From contig NZ_MIEQ01000072.1 of assembly GCF_001968815.1 (NCBI RefSeq), forward strand, positions 62,001-126,000: a stretch of 64,000 nucleotides of DNA. The letters are read 5' to 3'. Position 1 is the first letter of the stretch. Each line of letters opens with the position of its first letter. A program made the translations under genes and the position numbers. The notes below the pieces were generated by a model that worked only from the letters and a program-made list of their open reading frames with translations, did no database searches and had not been told where the DNA came from. The stretch comes from Motiliproteus sp. MSK22-1. GTDB taxonomy: Bacteria > Pseudomonadota > Gammaproteobacteria > Pseudomonadales > Balneatricaceae. Below, piece by piece: positions 20,080 to 29,829 of this stretch.

Positions 20080-20790
20080 TTATTGTGATGAGATTTCAGA
20101 TATGTACTGAGCTCGCACATCTGCTATAACGCCTTCGTCTTCCATTTTCTTTAATACCTCAACCAGCTTTGGGACCAAGTGAGAGTTCTTTTTATGAAGG
20201 TAATGGTAGAGAGGGTATACTTGAAGAATATGTTTATAGAGTTTGATTTTCTCTTTTTTGGAAAAATCTACGGTCAAAGGGATACTGGTAAGATGTGCGA
20301 TTATAATAACGTCGCACCTGTTTTTAGTGAGCATTCCAAAAAGCTGATAGTTTGAATTAACTGACCGAACACTAAAATTACGAGTCCCCGCTTCTGAAAA
20401 CTTTACACCATTGCGAATACAAACACGATGGTCTTTTAAATCATCCCACTTTGTAAGGTTAAGGCTTTTGTTTTTTGTTATTGCAATGCCTTCCATTATG
20501 CCAATGGGGACGGGAATCATAATCAGGTTTTTATATTTTAAGTGAACATCCTTAATTCGATATAATTCTCCGTCTACAACTCCTGCGTTTGCATCGTGTA
20601 TGGCTCTTTCAGCAGGAAGGTCGATTACTGTCATCTCAATTCCCATACGGTTATATGCTATTCTAAGAACACGTTCGCTAATCGTTGCGTAAGATGATTT
20701 TTCAATTGCAGAAATGTCGATCTTATTGTTAGCATGTGAAATAACTGAATGAAAAAATAGAAAAAAAATAATTGATTTAAAATATTTCAT
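20080..20790 (-). CDS. Periplasmic solute-binding-like protein
   Basis: 236 residues with a short signal peptide (hydrophobic FFLFFHSVISHA, cut near residue 20). The fold pattern (AERAIHDANAGVVDGELYR, KNLIMIPVPIG, WDDLKDHRVCIRNGVKF, LTKNRCDVIIIA, YPLYHYLHKKNSHLVPKLV) matches SBP_bac_3-like proteins. These are often amino-acid receptors or stand-alone sensors in gammaproteobacteria. No transporter gene is adjacent. Codon use is AT-rich compared with the mal genes, marking the start of a low-GC island. Confidence 0.75.
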   Translation of the reverse strand: MKYFKSIIFFLFFHSVISHANNKIDISAIEKSSYATISERVLRIAYNRMGIEMTVIDLPAERAIHDANAGVVDGELYRIKDVHLKYKNLIMIPVPIGIMEGIAITKNKSLNLTKWDDLKDHRVCIRNGVKFSEAGTRNFSVRSVNSNYQLFGMLTKNRCDVIIIAHLTSIPLTVDFSKKEKIKLYKHILQVYPLYHYLHKKNSHLVPKLVEVLKKMEDEGVIADVRAQYISEISSQ

Positions 20791-21315
20791 GTTGTTTTAA
20801 CCATGTCTTAGATTCGTAATATCCAAATAATCAGAAACAACCAGTTACTTGAGTGGAGTGGTTTAATTAGATTATTTAATGTTTTTTGAGTGCGTGTTTT
20901 TATTTAAAAACAGAAAACCAGATCTCAGAAAACATGAATTAAGTTTAAATAATTACTATTGCTTTACATTAAAGAAAATATATTCGATATATTTCCAATA
21001 TCTTGTATTCTAGTACAATAGCGTGCGGATTCCACTATTGACACTTTTTTTGCGATGCCAGTGGGTAACAACTGCAGAGGATAGTGATCTTGTTGAATAT
21101 ACGGCTTCCATAAAACTAGCCGTGGCGGAATTATGCATAAACTGGATCAGCAGGCCTGTCCACGGGAAAAGAAAGCTTTTGAGATGAAAATCCAATCCTT
21201 GCTTAATTTGCTTGGTCTGGAAGAGTTTGTTAGGCTTTCTCTCAAATTTATATTGGCGTACTTTTTTCTAATGATATATGGAATTAAATCAATTACTTAG
21301 AACAGGATGTTATAT
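20791..21315. other. AT-rich spacer without a supported gene
   Basis: About 525 bp. Short frames at 21010-21195 on both strands have no ribosome site or recognisable motif. It may hold promoters for the flanking divergent genes or a decayed element. Confidence 0.4.
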
Positions 21316-21804
21316 ATGTCTGATATGATATTGGGAATTCATTCAAATGTTTCTGGCGATGAAGCTGGGTTTACATCTGGCCATGCATGGATTTCTATCA
21401 GAAGAGGTGGGAAAACAACGGTATACGGGTTATGGCCTGATGCTCACCCAAAAACGCTAGACAATGGAGATAAATCAGACATTAGAGTAGGTATGGAATC
21501 AAGGAGCAGGCCCAAAGCAAGCAGATATTATAAATTATCAGATGCTCAATCTAAACACTTCAATGCGCTTATGAGAGCAAATGTGGGATGGACATATACT
21601 AATACCTGTTCGGCATGGGCAAGCGATATTGTTGAAAGTGTTATCGGTGAAGATGTTGACTCTGATGATTACTTTGGTTTTGAAACTCCTAGAGAGCTTG
21701 GAAAGTCTAGTGAAGAATTAGAGAAAAAAGATCCCACTTCAATATTATCTCCAAAAAAGTTGACAAAGAACCCGGCTTCTAGTACTCAAACTTCTGGTAA
21801 GTAA
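21316..21804 (+). CDS. Probable amidase-type toxin (permuted papain-like)
   Basis: 162 residues from ATG 21316 (AACAGGA 7 bp upstream). A His in SGHAWISI near residue 24 and a Cys in NTCSAWASDIV near residue 96 give the H-then-C order of permuted NlpC/P60-papain enzymes. The text YGLWPD, GMESRSRP, SRYYKLSD and GFETPRELG resembles domains I recall at the C-termini of polymorphic toxins; this is memory, not a search. There is no signal peptide, so delivery by a type VI or similar system is likely. The next gene overlaps by 1 bp and encodes a small lipoprotein, the usual layout of an effector and its periplasmic immunity protein. Confidence 0.55.
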   Translation: MSDMILGIHSNVSGDEAGFTSGHAWISIRRGGKTTVYGLWPDAHPKTLDNGDKSDIRVGMESRSRPKASRYYKLSDAQSKHFNALMRANVGWTYTNTCSAWASDIVESVIGEDVDSDDYFGFETPRELGKSSEELEKKDPTSILSPKKLTKNPASSTQTSGK

Positions 21805-22169
21805 TGATGGATTTAAGATTAATTTTTACTCTAATAGCCATATTTACTATTGTTACAGGATGTAAGGGAGAGGTTATGAGTAATAGCTATAGCCATGATG
21901 AATTAAGTATCGAAAGCATAGAAAGGCAAGATAATGGATCAACTAAAATAGTGTATTCTACTATTCTTGAAACCTTATATTACTGTCCTGGTGCAAACGT
22001 AACTGAAAAAAAAGATGGAATACATATTGAGTTTGTCAGGTGCCCTATAGATGATTTATGCAACGTGACACATCCTTTAAAATTAGAAAATGATAAGGAA
22101 TATATTGTCATCGAAGATGTTGAAAAAAAATTGTACTTAAAAACAAAAAATGATTTAATTAAAATTTAG
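21804..22169 (+). CDS. Small lipoprotein, candidate immunity protein
   Basis: 121 residues. The signal segment LIFTLIAIFTIVTGC is a lipobox. The mature part is acidic, beta-rich and carries cysteines (YYCPGAN, VRCPIDDLC). No family is recognised. The start overlaps the stop of the putative amidase gene (TAATG), implying coupled translation. This placement, small size and periplasmic location suggest it neutralises that enzyme. The AT-rich composition matches its partner and suggests joint horizontal transfer. Confidence 0.55.
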   Translation: MMDLRLIFTLIAIFTIVTGCKGEVMSNSYSHDELSIESIERQDNGSTKIVYSTILETLYYCPGANVTEKKDGIHIEFVRCPIDDLCNVTHPLKLENDKEYIVIEDVEKKLYLKTKNDLIKI

Positions 22170-22299
22170 TGCTAGAGAAATAATATTTAAATTTATCTGT
22201 GAGCAATATGGATGATTAATATTTATTGTCGGTCTCTGATGTCCTTCTGTTAATCAGGATCGACTAAATACAGGAGAGGATTAACGGGATTTTGGTGCA

Positions 22300-22489
22300 A
22301 TGAGCCTTCGTCATCTGCTAGTGCCACTTATATTGCTTATTATAAGTGGCTGCATGACTAACCAAACAGTTGGCAAAGAAAATGCTGGCTCTTGCGAGTG
22401 AGGCGAATGAATCTGCTAAAACGACTTCTGATTTAAAATTAAGAAGAGAAATCAGCGAGTTTCTGTTGCGACAGAGCCAGAGTATTTGA
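22300..22489 (+). pseudogene. Small lipoprotein gene, probably frameshifted
   Basis: ATG 22300 opens a 33-residue frame beginning MSLRHLLVPLILLIISGC, a good lipobox, and stops at 22401. Shifting frame near 22380 gives a continuation (KMLALASEANESAK... to ...EFLLRQSQSI) ending at a TGA at 22487-22489. This looks like the helical tail of a small lipoprotein. One indel would restore about 62 residues. It could instead be an intact tiny lipoprotein. Confidence 0.35.
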
Positions 22490-22507
22490 TCATAGGGATG
22501 TGCTTCA

Positions 22508-22831
22508 ATGAAGAAAATCTTATTTGTATGTAGTCAAAACAAACTCAGAAGCCCTACCGCTGAGGCAGTATTCTGTAATCATAAGGGTTGGGAAGTCCGG
22601 TCTGCAGGGTTAAACAACGACGCCGAAATTCGTATCAGCACTGAAGATGTAGAATGGGCTGATTATATTTTTGTGATGGAACCGGTCCATAAGAAGAAAT
22701 TGAGAGACAAGTTTAAGAAATATCTGAAAAACCAAAATCTTATATCTTTGGGCATTCCGGATAATTACGAGTATATGGATAAGGAGCTGATTCAACTCCT
22801 GGAGAATAGAGTTTGTCAGCTTATTAGCTAG
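22508..22831 (+). CDS. Low-molecular-weight tyrosine phosphatase family protein
   Basis: 107 residues. The P-loop is CSQNKLRSPTAE near residue 8 (C-x5-R-S), the phosphocysteine motif of LMW-PTP enzymes. The family's late Asp may be the one in GIPDNYEYM. It is shorter than typical 150-residue LMW-PTPs but matches a known class of about 105 residues. The substrate is unknown. It has AT-rich codon use like its upstream neighbours. Confidence 0.75.
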   Translation: MKKILFVCSQNKLRSPTAEAVFCNHKGWEVRSAGLNNDAEIRISTEDVEWADYIFVMEPVHKKKLRDKFKKYLKNQNLISLGIPDNYEYMDKELIQLLENRVCQLIS

Positions 22832-22932
22832 GTTGCCTGGGATGGAATCTGCAGCTTTCGGTATATGCCTCAGCCCTTATAAGTTAAGGTCTGAGGCTCG
22901 GGTGGATTGATCTGAAAAACTCCTTCAGGCCC

Positions 22933-22980
22933 TTTAATTACTAATGGTTCAGGCTCTTAAATCACTAATAGTTCAGGCTC
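22933..22980 (-). repeat. 24-bp tandem pair spanning the malK stop
   Basis: Two adjacent 24-bp copies (21 of 24 identical) reading GAGCCTGAAC(T/C)ATTAGT on the minus strand. The first contains the malK C-terminal codons and TAG stop. A partial third copy (GGGCCTGAAGG) follows. Confidence 0.75.
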
Positions 22981-24080
22981 GGTTCAGGAAATAACCGCCT
23001 GCAGGCCTCGCCGTTCTGTTGAAATAGATGACAGGAGTCTGCGTTTATTCCTAAGGTAAAGCTGCTGTCCTCTTTCGCTGGAATGCTGCCGGGCTGGCGA
23101 ACAGTCAGGCCGTCCGGCGCACCTTCCATATCCAGATATATCTGCGTTTCATTGCCCAGATGTTCTGCCAGATTAACCCGCGATTCCAAGCAGCAATCCG
23201 CTTGTTCTGGGCCCACAAAGTGTTCTGGTCTGACCCCCAGAGAGACCAGTTCCCCGACTACCAGGTTACTGCCATCAACGGGGATGGTTATTTGTTTGCT
23301 GCCCGGCAATGTCAGCTCGACAGCTGATTCACTCACGGAAAGAACCTGAGCATCGATAAAATTCATCTGTGGGGACCCGATAAATCCTGCGACAAAGCGG
23401 TTTGCCGGGTAGTGGTAAAGTTCCAAGGGGCTGCCTACCTGAGAAACACGGCCTCCATCCAACACGACGATTTTGTCCGCCAGGGTCATGGCTTCGACCT
23501 GATCATGGGTGACGTAGATCATTGTTGCTTCAAGGCGTTTGTGGAGTTTGGCGATCTCTATGCGCATTTTGACCCTTAAGGATGCATCGAGATTAGAGAG
23601 CGGTTCATCAAACAGCAGTACCTGAGGCTCACGGACCATGGTTCGTCCGATAGCAACGCGCTGGCGCTGCCCGCCGGAAAGATCTTTGGGTTTCCTGTCC
23701 AGCAGGGCACTCAGTTGAAGTGTCTCCGCTGCCGCCAGTACCCGGCGTTGAGCTTCTGTTTTATCAGTTTTTTGCAGTTTTAAACTGAACGCCATGTTTT
23801 CCGCCACATTCATGTGAGGGTAGAGAGCGTAGGACTGGAATACCATTCCGACTGAACGATCTTTTGGAGGAAGATCATTCACTCGGGTGTCACCGATATA
23901 CAGGTCTCCGTCGGTTATTTCTTCAAGTCCGGCAATCAAACGCAGCAGTGTTGATTTTCCACAACCGGAAGGGCCGACAAAGGCAACGAATTCTCCTTTT
24001 TCGATCTCCAGATCAATATTTTTTGAGACTGGAATCTGATCATAACTTTTGCAGATATTTTTTAAGACAACACTGGCCAT
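22965..24080 (-). CDS. malK: Maltose importer ATPase MalK
   Basis: 371 residues. Walker [10 protein letters not shown], signature LSGGQRQR, Walker B VLLFDEP and the switch His in VTHDQVEA are all present. A C-terminal regulatory (TOBE/OB-type) domain of about 130 residues follows, which in E. coli contacts MalT. It powers MalFG, encoded 5 kb away on the other strand. The start lies 4 bp after the alpha-glucosidase stop, so the two form an operon. Confidence 0.95.
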   Translation of the reverse strand: MASVVLKNICKSYDQIPVSKNIDLEIEKGEFVAFVGPSGCGKSTLLRLIAGLEEITDGDLYIGDTRVNDLPPKDRSVGMVFQSYALYPHMNVAENMAFSLKLQKTDKTEAQRRVLAAAETLQLSALLDRKPKDLSGGQRQRVAIGRTMVREPQVLLFDEPLSNLDASLRVKMRIEIAKLHKRLEATMIYVTHDQVEAMTLADKIVVLDGGRVSQVGSPLELYHYPANRFVAGFIGSPQMNFIDAQVLSVSESAVELTLPGSKQITIPVDGSNLVVGELVSLGVRPEHFVGPEQADCCLESRVNLAEHLGNETQIYLDMEGAPDGLTVRQPGSIPAKEDSSFTLGINADSCHLFQQNGEACRRLFPEPSLNY

Positions 24081-24084
24081 TTGA

Positions 24085-25731
24085 TTACTCCTGCTCGGCT
24101 GGGGTCAACAGGGCGAAACCAGCATCCAGCGCTTGCAGGTGAAACTGGTGATCGGCAATTTTAGCCTGAAACTGATCTAAAATTTGCTGTTCGGCATGAA
24201 ATCCCGCTGGCAATGATAACGACCGGGGGCTGTCCGTCAGGTTTATGGCAACCAGCATTTTTTGTTCTCCAGTCGTGCGTAAGAACATCAGGCAATTTTC
24301 CGGAGCATCAAGAAACTGAATATCTCCCTTTATCAGCGTGGGGAAGCCACGGCGCCAGGCAGCGAAGCTACGATAGGCGTTTAGCACTGAATGTGGGTCC
24401 GTATCCTGATGGGATACCGATGCCTTATAGTGTTCTGCTGGTACCGGTAACCAGGGTTTCACCTCTGAAAATCCTGCATTGAGCTGGTCTTCCTGCCAGG
24501 GATGTGGCGTTCTGCAACCGTCACGCCCTTTGAATTCAGGCCAGAAAGCAATGCCATAGGGATCCTGCAGTTCTTCCAGTTCAAGCTCAGCTTCAGTAAG
24601 GCCTAGTTCTTCTCCCTGATAGATGCAGAAGCTGCCTCGCAGGGAGAGTTGCAGTGCCATCATCAGTATAGACTGCTTATCACTGGGGCTGCCTTGAGCC
24701 CAGCGGCTGGCGACTCGTTGTACATCATGATTACCAATCGACCAACAGGGCCAGCCATCGCGCAGCTGGGACTCAATGGATTCGATGGTATGGCGGATAA
24801 AGGTTGCATCCTTTTGCTCGGTGAGTAAGTCGAAGGAATAGGCCATGTGTAGCTTATCACCGCCTGCAGTGTAATCTGCCATGGTTTCCAAGGAGCGATC
24901 GCATCCTACTTCACCTACGGTGGTGGTACCTGGGTATTGATCCAATAATGTTCTCAGCTTCCGTAGAAACCCCAGATTTTCCGGTCTGGATTTATCATAG
25001 ACATGGGACTGGTAGGCGTAGGGATTATCCAGACGTACACCAATACTGCCATTGCTAACCTTTTCGTTGGCAGGGTTGTTGCGCAGTTGCTGATCGTGGT
25101 AATAAAAGTTAGCGGTATCCAGGCGGAAGCCATCAACACCTCTTTTCAGCCAGAATTCAACATCCGACAATAGCTGTTCCACAACTGCTGGATTATGGAA
25201 GTTAAGGTCTGGCTGACTGGCTAAAAAATTATGCAGATAATACTGACGGCGTCGGCTGTCCCAGGTCCAGGCTGAACCTCCAAATACCGAGAGCCAGTTG
25301 TTGGGGGGAGTTCCGTCGGGTAAGGAGTCGGCCCAGACAAACCAGTCAGATTTTGGGTTGTCGCTACTCTGGCGGCTCTCTTCAAACCAAGGGTGCTGGT
25401 CAGAGGTATGGCTTAACACCTGATCAATGATCACCTTAATGTTGCGTTCATGGGCTCCTGCCAGCAATCGGTCAAAATCCTCGAGAGTACCGAACATGGG
25501 GGCGACATCCCGATAGTTGGAAACGTCGTAACCAAAGTCTTTCATTGGAGAAGTGAAGAAGGGTGAAAGCCAGATAGCATCGACGTTAAGACTGGAAATA
25601 TAATCCAGCTTGGCGGTTATACCTGGAAGGTCGCCAATTCCATCCTGATTGGAGTCCATAAAACTACGGGGGTAAATTTGATAAATTAGTGCGCCACGCC
25701 ACCAGTCGAGGTTCATTTCCTGCATCTTCAA
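24085..25731 (-). CDS. Alpha-glucosidase, GH13 family
   Basis: 548 residues. No signal peptide, so cytoplasmic. The start [15 protein letters not shown] and motifs [25 protein letters not shown] (nucleophile Asp), [10 protein letters not shown] (acid Glu) and [10 protein letters not shown] (transition-state Asp) fit an exo-acting alpha-glucosidase or oligoglucosidase. It would release glucose from imported maltodextrins. Met1, 3 or 6 could be the start. It lies directly upstream of malK; coupling of hydrolysis and uptake is expected. Confidence 0.9.
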   Translation of the reverse strand: MKMQEMNLDWWRGALIYQIYPRSFMDSNQDGIGDLPGITAKLDYISSLNVDAIWLSPFFTSPMKDFGYDVSNYRDVAPMFGTLEDFDRLLAGAHERNIKVIIDQVLSHTSDQHPWFEESRQSSDNPKSDWFVWADSLPDGTPPNNWLSVFGGSAWTWDSRRRQYYLHNFLASQPDLNFHNPAVVEQLLSDVEFWLKRGVDGFRLDTANFYYHDQQLRNNPANEKVSNGSIGVRLDNPYAYQSHVYDKSRPENLGFLRKLRTLLDQYPGTTTVGEVGCDRSLETMADYTAGGDKLHMAYSFDLLTEQKDATFIRHTIESIESQLRDGWPCWSIGNHDVQRVASRWAQGSPSDKQSILMMALQLSLRGSFCIYQGEELGLTEAELELEELQDPYGIAFWPEFKGRDGCRTPHPWQEDQLNAGFSEVKPWLPVPAEHYKASVSHQDTDPHSVLNAYRSFAAWRRGFPTLIKGDIQFLDAPENCLMFLRTTGEQKMLVAINLTDSPRSLSLPAGFHAEQQILDQFQAKIADHQFHLQALDAGFALLTPAEQE

Positions 25732-25765
25732 TACTCTAAAACAGTGGGCTGCCGACTGTCATTGC

Positions 25766-25809
25766 TGATCTGAGTCTGACACTTGCCTGATCTGAATCTG
25801 ACGCTTGTA
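25766..25809. repeat. 22-bp tandem pair upstream of alpha-glucosidase/malK
   Basis: Two adjacent 22-bp copies (TGATCTGAGTCTGACACTTG.. and TGATCTGAATCTGACGCTTG..), 18-19 of 22 identical, 35-80 bp ahead of the operon start. The 22-bp period equals about two helical turns, so they may bind a regulator on one face. Confidence 0.7.
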
Positions 25810-25927
25810 AAACAGATTACTGCTGCGGCGGCCCGGTTGATTGATCTATCTTGTGATGCTTATAGCTTCTCCCAAATAGAAAAAGGAAAAATCCTCCAAC
25901 AGGAATTTTTTTGGGGCGTACCCCGGG

Positions 25928-25937
25928 GGGGATGAGG
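25928..25937 (+). promoter_or_regulatory. Perfect MalT box
   Basis: GGGGATGAGG, 10 of 10 to the MalT consensus, about 195 bp upstream of the alpha-glucosidase start and just beyond the malT stop. Confidence 0.7.
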
Positions 25938-25939
25938 TG

Positions 25940-25956
25940 GGGGAGTACTACTCCCC
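25940..25956. repeat. Palindrome overlapping the malT stop
   Basis: GGGGAGTA-C-TACTCCCC, a perfect 8-bp inverted repeat with a 1-bp centre covering the malT TAG. A 1-nt loop is poor for a terminator and no T-run follows. It may be a protein-binding site adjoining the MalT box. Confidence 0.5.
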
Positions 25957-28722
25957 TTGGATATGACTAAGCATGCGATCTGCCAGTTTAATGGCTTCCT
26001 GGCGCTGACTGATATTGAGCTTTTGGTAAAGGCTGCGAATATGAGTTTTGATCGTACTGGTGGCAACTCCCTGCTGTTGGGCTATTTGATCGTTACTGAG
26101 ACCTGCGTGTATCAGGCTAAGAACCTGCCATTCTTTTCGAGTCAGTGGTGTGGCACGAATCAGTTCCGGGATATCTGGCTGCTTCAGAATATCTTCAATT
26201 AAGGATTCATCCAGGGTTATTCTCAGTGCTTTGCTGAAGTCTTTTTGATGTTGCAGCAGCTGCAGTAATCGATCAGTACGGCTGGATTCCATGAGTTCCA
26301 GATCGCGTTCTTTTTTCAGTGCTTTAAGCATCACAATCAATGGTTTTCCCAGACGTAGAAAGCTGCCGATAAATCCTGTAGTCGTTGCTAGTTTAAGCGC
26401 CTGATGAAGGTGATCCAGGGCCTCTTGCCGGTCTTCCTGTTGCCAGTAAGCCCGAGCCAGATAGATATGATTACGGTTCTGATCGGTGACCAGTTGACAT
26501 CGGACTGCGACCTGTTGAATGGCCAGGATTTTTTCGATGGCATCTGTAGTATTACCCAAACAGGTCTGAGCACGGGCCCAGTTTCTGGCATGGCACTGGG
26601 CGAAGTGATTGGTAGCAAGGGGGAGTGGAGGTGCGTCTTCCAACCAGCCTCTGATTGATTCCTGATCATTACAACTTTCCCAATAGGTCATCAGTGTTGC
26701 GTGAGCATTGGCCAGCCAGTCACTGTGGTAGCTGGAGCCTTTGAGCAGCTGTTGCACCTGTTCGATCCTTGCCCTGCAAATGTCCAGTTCACCCCGGCTC
26801 TGAGCAATTTTTGCTTCCAGTACCACGCATTGTAATTGCCAGCGTTGATCCTGTCCTTCCAAGGCTTCAAGCCCTTTTTTGCAGGCCTGATTGGCGGCAT
26901 CCAGGTGATGCCATTCCCAGAGTACCTGAGCACGAATACGATGAATAAACTCCAGTAATGGCAACTCCTCCAGGTGTCGTTCCTGGGCATACTGCAAGGC
27001 TTTGTCCTGGAGGTTGAAAGCCTTTTGCAGAAAACCCTGTGCAATACAGTTCTCCGATTGTTGGCAAAGGCTCCAGATTACGGTTTGAGTTACTCCCCGA
27101 CTGCGAGCCAACTGTTCCGCTTCCTGCATACGAGTCTGTGCTTTGGAAAGTCGACCTTGACAGAAACCGGCTTCACCGAGAATGGTCAGGGCTTGTATTC
27201 GTGCCCGATGTTTTTCTTCCGGTAACTGCTCCAAAGCTTGTTGTGCCAGTTGCTCGGCGTCTTCAACACGCCCCTGATTTATCGCGACCTGAGCTCTGAG
27301 GGTATCAAATTCGCCGTGGGTGGCCCGCCATTCTTCGGGAGAGAGTTGTGAGGGCAGATGCTGTTCTGCCGCCAGTAGTACCGGTTCTACCTGCTCAAAG
27401 CCAAATCGACCCTGAGCCGCCCAGGCCTGAAGTAATGTCAGTACCGGGTCCTGTGCGATGTGTTCGGAGCTGAGCGCATTCAGGCACTGTTGAAGAATAC
27501 GCAGCTGGCCCTGCTGGTAAAAATTCCAGCCTTCTTTTCGCAACAGGTTAGTGATTCTTTCACTATCTGAGGCTGCAAGAGCATGGCGTACTGCTTCGTG
27601 TGGAAAACCCAATTCAAGCCAGGTATCGCTGGCTACTGTATGAAGCGCTGTTTCTTCGTCCGGCAGGCTTATCTTCAGCTGATGTTGCAGAAAACCGGCG
27701 AACAGAGGGTGATAACGATACCAGTTACGGGCATTGTCCTGAGGTAGCAGAAAAAGACCAGAGCGTTCAACTTGCTCCAGCAGTGGTCGCGGAAATTCCA
27801 ATCCGGTCACGGCACTGGCCAGTCGTTCGTCGAAGCGTTCCAGAATACTGGTACGGAATAAGAACTGGCGCACATTTTCGGGGGTTTGGCTTAATACTTC
27901 TTCTGCCAGATAATCCAACACATGGCTGTAACCTCTGGAGAACTCTTCATGCAGACGCTCAAAGCTGCTGTCATCAGTGGCCGATAGTGCAATCAGCTGT
28001 AGCGCTGATGCCCATCCTTCGATCTGCTGATTGATTCGTTCAACCTGTTTAATATCTGCTTTGAAGGGGAGCCGCTGGTTTAACAACGCCAGGGCTTCAG
28101 TATCATCAAATGCCAGATCAGTCGCATTTACTTCCTGCAGCTTTCCCTGCACACGCAGCGATGCTATACCCAATGGTGGTAGTGTGCGGCTGGTAATCAC
28201 GAGCTTCAGCCAGCGGGGCATATGCTTGATAAAGAAGCGCAGGGCTCCGTGGATGCTAGGATTTTCGATCAGGTGATAGTCATCAAGAACCAGTATTAAG
28301 GGAGTATCCCGTGGTGGCAGTTCAGAAAAAAGCCGAACAAATAATTGCTCCAGATTCTCAAACGAGGTCTGTTGAGCCAGTGAGGTTTGTTGTGCAATAG
28401 CCAGTGTTGCTTCACAGCTGTTGGGGTAAGCCTGATTCAGGCTGGATAACAGATAACCAGCAAAGCGAATTTCTTCATTGTCTGATGGATCCAGACTATA
28501 CCAGGCAGTATCCAGTTCTTTAGTTCTAAGCCATTGGTTGGCGAAAGTGGTTTTACCGTACCCTGCTGGAGAGTGAATCAGCAATAAGCTGAATGCAGAT
28601 AGCTGCTCCAAACGAAGATGTAACCGCTCTCTGGGCTGGGTGTGACAAGGGCATTCGGGTTGACTAAATTTTGAAGGGATCAGCATCAGGGCCGCATTGT
28701 CATTGGAATTGTTCGGGGCCAT
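25948..28722 (-). CDS. malT: Maltose regulon activator MalT
   Basis: 924 residues, close to E. coli MalT (901). An N-terminal STAND ATPase carries Walker A in HSPAGYGKTTFANQW and a Walker B-like LILVLDDYH. Superhelical repeats fill the middle (about 400-830), and the C-terminal LuxR-type helix-turn-helix reads TRKEWQVLSLIHAGLSNDQI. MalT binds ATP and maltotriose to activate mal promoters; matching boxes occur before lamB, malS/malE and the alpha-glucosidase/malK operon. It is on the same strand as that operon. Confidence 0.95.
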   Translation of the reverse strand: MAPNNSNDNAALMLIPSKFSQPECPCHTQPRERLHLRLEQLSAFSLLLIHSPAGYGKTTFANQWLRTKELDTAWYSLDPSDNEEIRFAGYLLSSLNQAYPNSCEATLAIAQQTSLAQQTSFENLEQLFVRLFSELPPRDTPLILVLDDYHLIENPSIHGALRFFIKHMPRWLKLVITSRTLPPLGIASLRVQGKLQEVNATDLAFDDTEALALLNQRLPFKADIKQVERINQQIEGWASALQLIALSATDDSSFERLHEEFSRGYSHVLDYLAEEVLSQTPENVRQFLFRTSILERFDERLASAVTGLEFPRPLLEQVERSGLFLLPQDNARNWYRYHPLFAGFLQHQLKISLPDEETALHTVASDTWLELGFPHEAVRHALAASDSERITNLLRKEGWNFYQQGQLRILQQCLNALSSEHIAQDPVLTLLQAWAAQGRFGFEQVEPVLLAAEQHLPSQLSPEEWRATHGEFDTLRAQVAINQGRVEDAEQLAQQALEQLPEEKHRARIQALTILGEAGFCQGRLSKAQTRMQEAEQLARSRGVTQTVIWSLCQQSENCIAQGFLQKAFNLQDKALQYAQERHLEELPLLEFIHRIRAQVLWEWHHLDAANQACKKGLEALEGQDQRWQLQCVVLEAKIAQSRGELDICRARIEQVQQLLKGSSYHSDWLANAHATLMTYWESCNDQESIRGWLEDAPPLPLATNHFAQCHARNWARAQTCLGNTTDAIEKILAIQQVAVRCQLVTDQNRNHIYLARAYWQQEDRQEALDHLHQALKLATTTGFIGSFLRLGKPLIVMLKALKKERDLELMESSRTDRLLQLLQHQKDFSKALRITLDESLIEDILKQPDIPELIRATPLTRKEWQVLSLIHAGLSNDQIAQQQGVATSTIKTHIRSLYQKLNISQRQEAIKLADRMLSHIQGE

Positions 28723-28932
28723 GGAGCGTTCCTGTTAAATGTTACCAGATGTTTATAATGTGTAATTTTTGATAAAACTAACACAAATTGTAAAGCGCAT
28801 GGCGATTTTTAATAGTTGGAGTTTGTCAGTAACAGATCAGTATTTGGTCAGTTATTACCCTGTGAAATGGTGGAGCCTTGTTATTTGCGGAAGGGATTAC
28901 GGGGGCAGGGGGCTTGCTTAATTTTCGGAAGA

Positions 28933-29829
28933 TCAGCCAGAGGCTGTACTTTCAGCAGCGTGAACAGCCAGCTCATCGATGAGCCAGTTCTGAAACAGCC
29001 TGACTTTGTTACTCTGCATACTGTGAGATGGGATCATCAGATAGTAGGTCAGCCCTGAGATGCTGTGTCTGCTGTCATATTCGGTTAACCACCCCTCTTT
29101 GAGAGCTGTCTGTACCAGTAGTGAACTGACCAAAGCAATACCCTGTCCTGCCAGTGCTGCCTGGATGACATGATGCTCCTGATCAAATTGGCGTATTCGG
29201 CCTGTCTTGTGCTGTTCTTCCAGGTATCGATCCCAGGAAATGACAGGCAAATTAGTGTTTTGCCACCTGGTTTCTATCAAGCAGGCTTCATCGATTCTGG
29301 TAATACTTTCCAAATACCTGGGGGTGGCGAAGGTTCCAAAGGTTTCGGTTACCAGTTTGATTTTGTTTGCTTGTTCGCCGTCGAGTTGACCATAGCGAAT
29401 GACCAGATCAATGCGTCGATCCTTTTCCGGGTTCTGCAACTGTTCTCCGGTTTGAACAACGACCTTGATCTGGGGGTTCTGCTGATGAAAATTTTCCAGT
29501 CTGGGGACCAACCACATTGCTGCAAAAGAGGCTGTAGTGCTGAGTGTAAGTGTTGTATGGGTATCTGATATTTCTTCAAATACTATTGATAGCTGTTGTA
29601 GGGCCAAGTGTGCAGCTTGAGCGAGCTTTTCTCCTTCCTCCGTGAGTTCAATCGCCCGGGTCTTTCGTTCAAACAGCAGAGAACCTAGTCTGTCTTCCAG
29701 ACCACGGATCTGATGTGATACAGCGGTGGGGGTGACGTTAAGTTCGGATGCTGCTGCCTTAAAGCTTTTTAACCGGGCTGCGGCATCAAATACTCGGATG
29801 CTGTTTAACGGGGGGAGATGGGCAAACAT
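28933..29829 (-). CDS. LysR-type regulator, GcvA-like
   Basis: 298 residues from ATG 29829; a longer frame to 29916 adds residues before the helix-turn-helix and is less likely. The start LPPLNSIRVFDAAARLKSF and VTPTAVSHQIRGLEDRLG form the DNA-binding domain. The remainder is a LysR effector-binding domain. It is divergent from azoR (about 120 bp), so it probably regulates that gene. Confidence 0.9.
   Translation of the reverse strand: MFAHLPPLNSIRVFDAAARLKSFKAAASELNVTPTAVSHQIRGLEDRLGSLLFERKTRAIELTEEGEKLAQAAHLALQQLSIVFEEISDTHTTLTLSTTASFAAMWLVPRLENFHQQNPQIKVVVQTGEQLQNPEKDRRIDLVIRYGQLDGEQANKIKLVTETFGTFATPRYLESITRIDEACLIETRWQNTNLPVISWDRYLEEQHKTGRIRQFDQEHHVIQAALAGQGIALVSSLLVQTALKEGWLTEYDSRHSISGLTYYLMIPSHSMQSNKVRLFQNWLIDELAVHAAESTASG

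Noticed and set aside
21010-21195. 61-residue minus-strand frame in the AT-rich spacer
   Set aside because: No ribosome site, no similarity recognised; a decayed element is possible but not shown.
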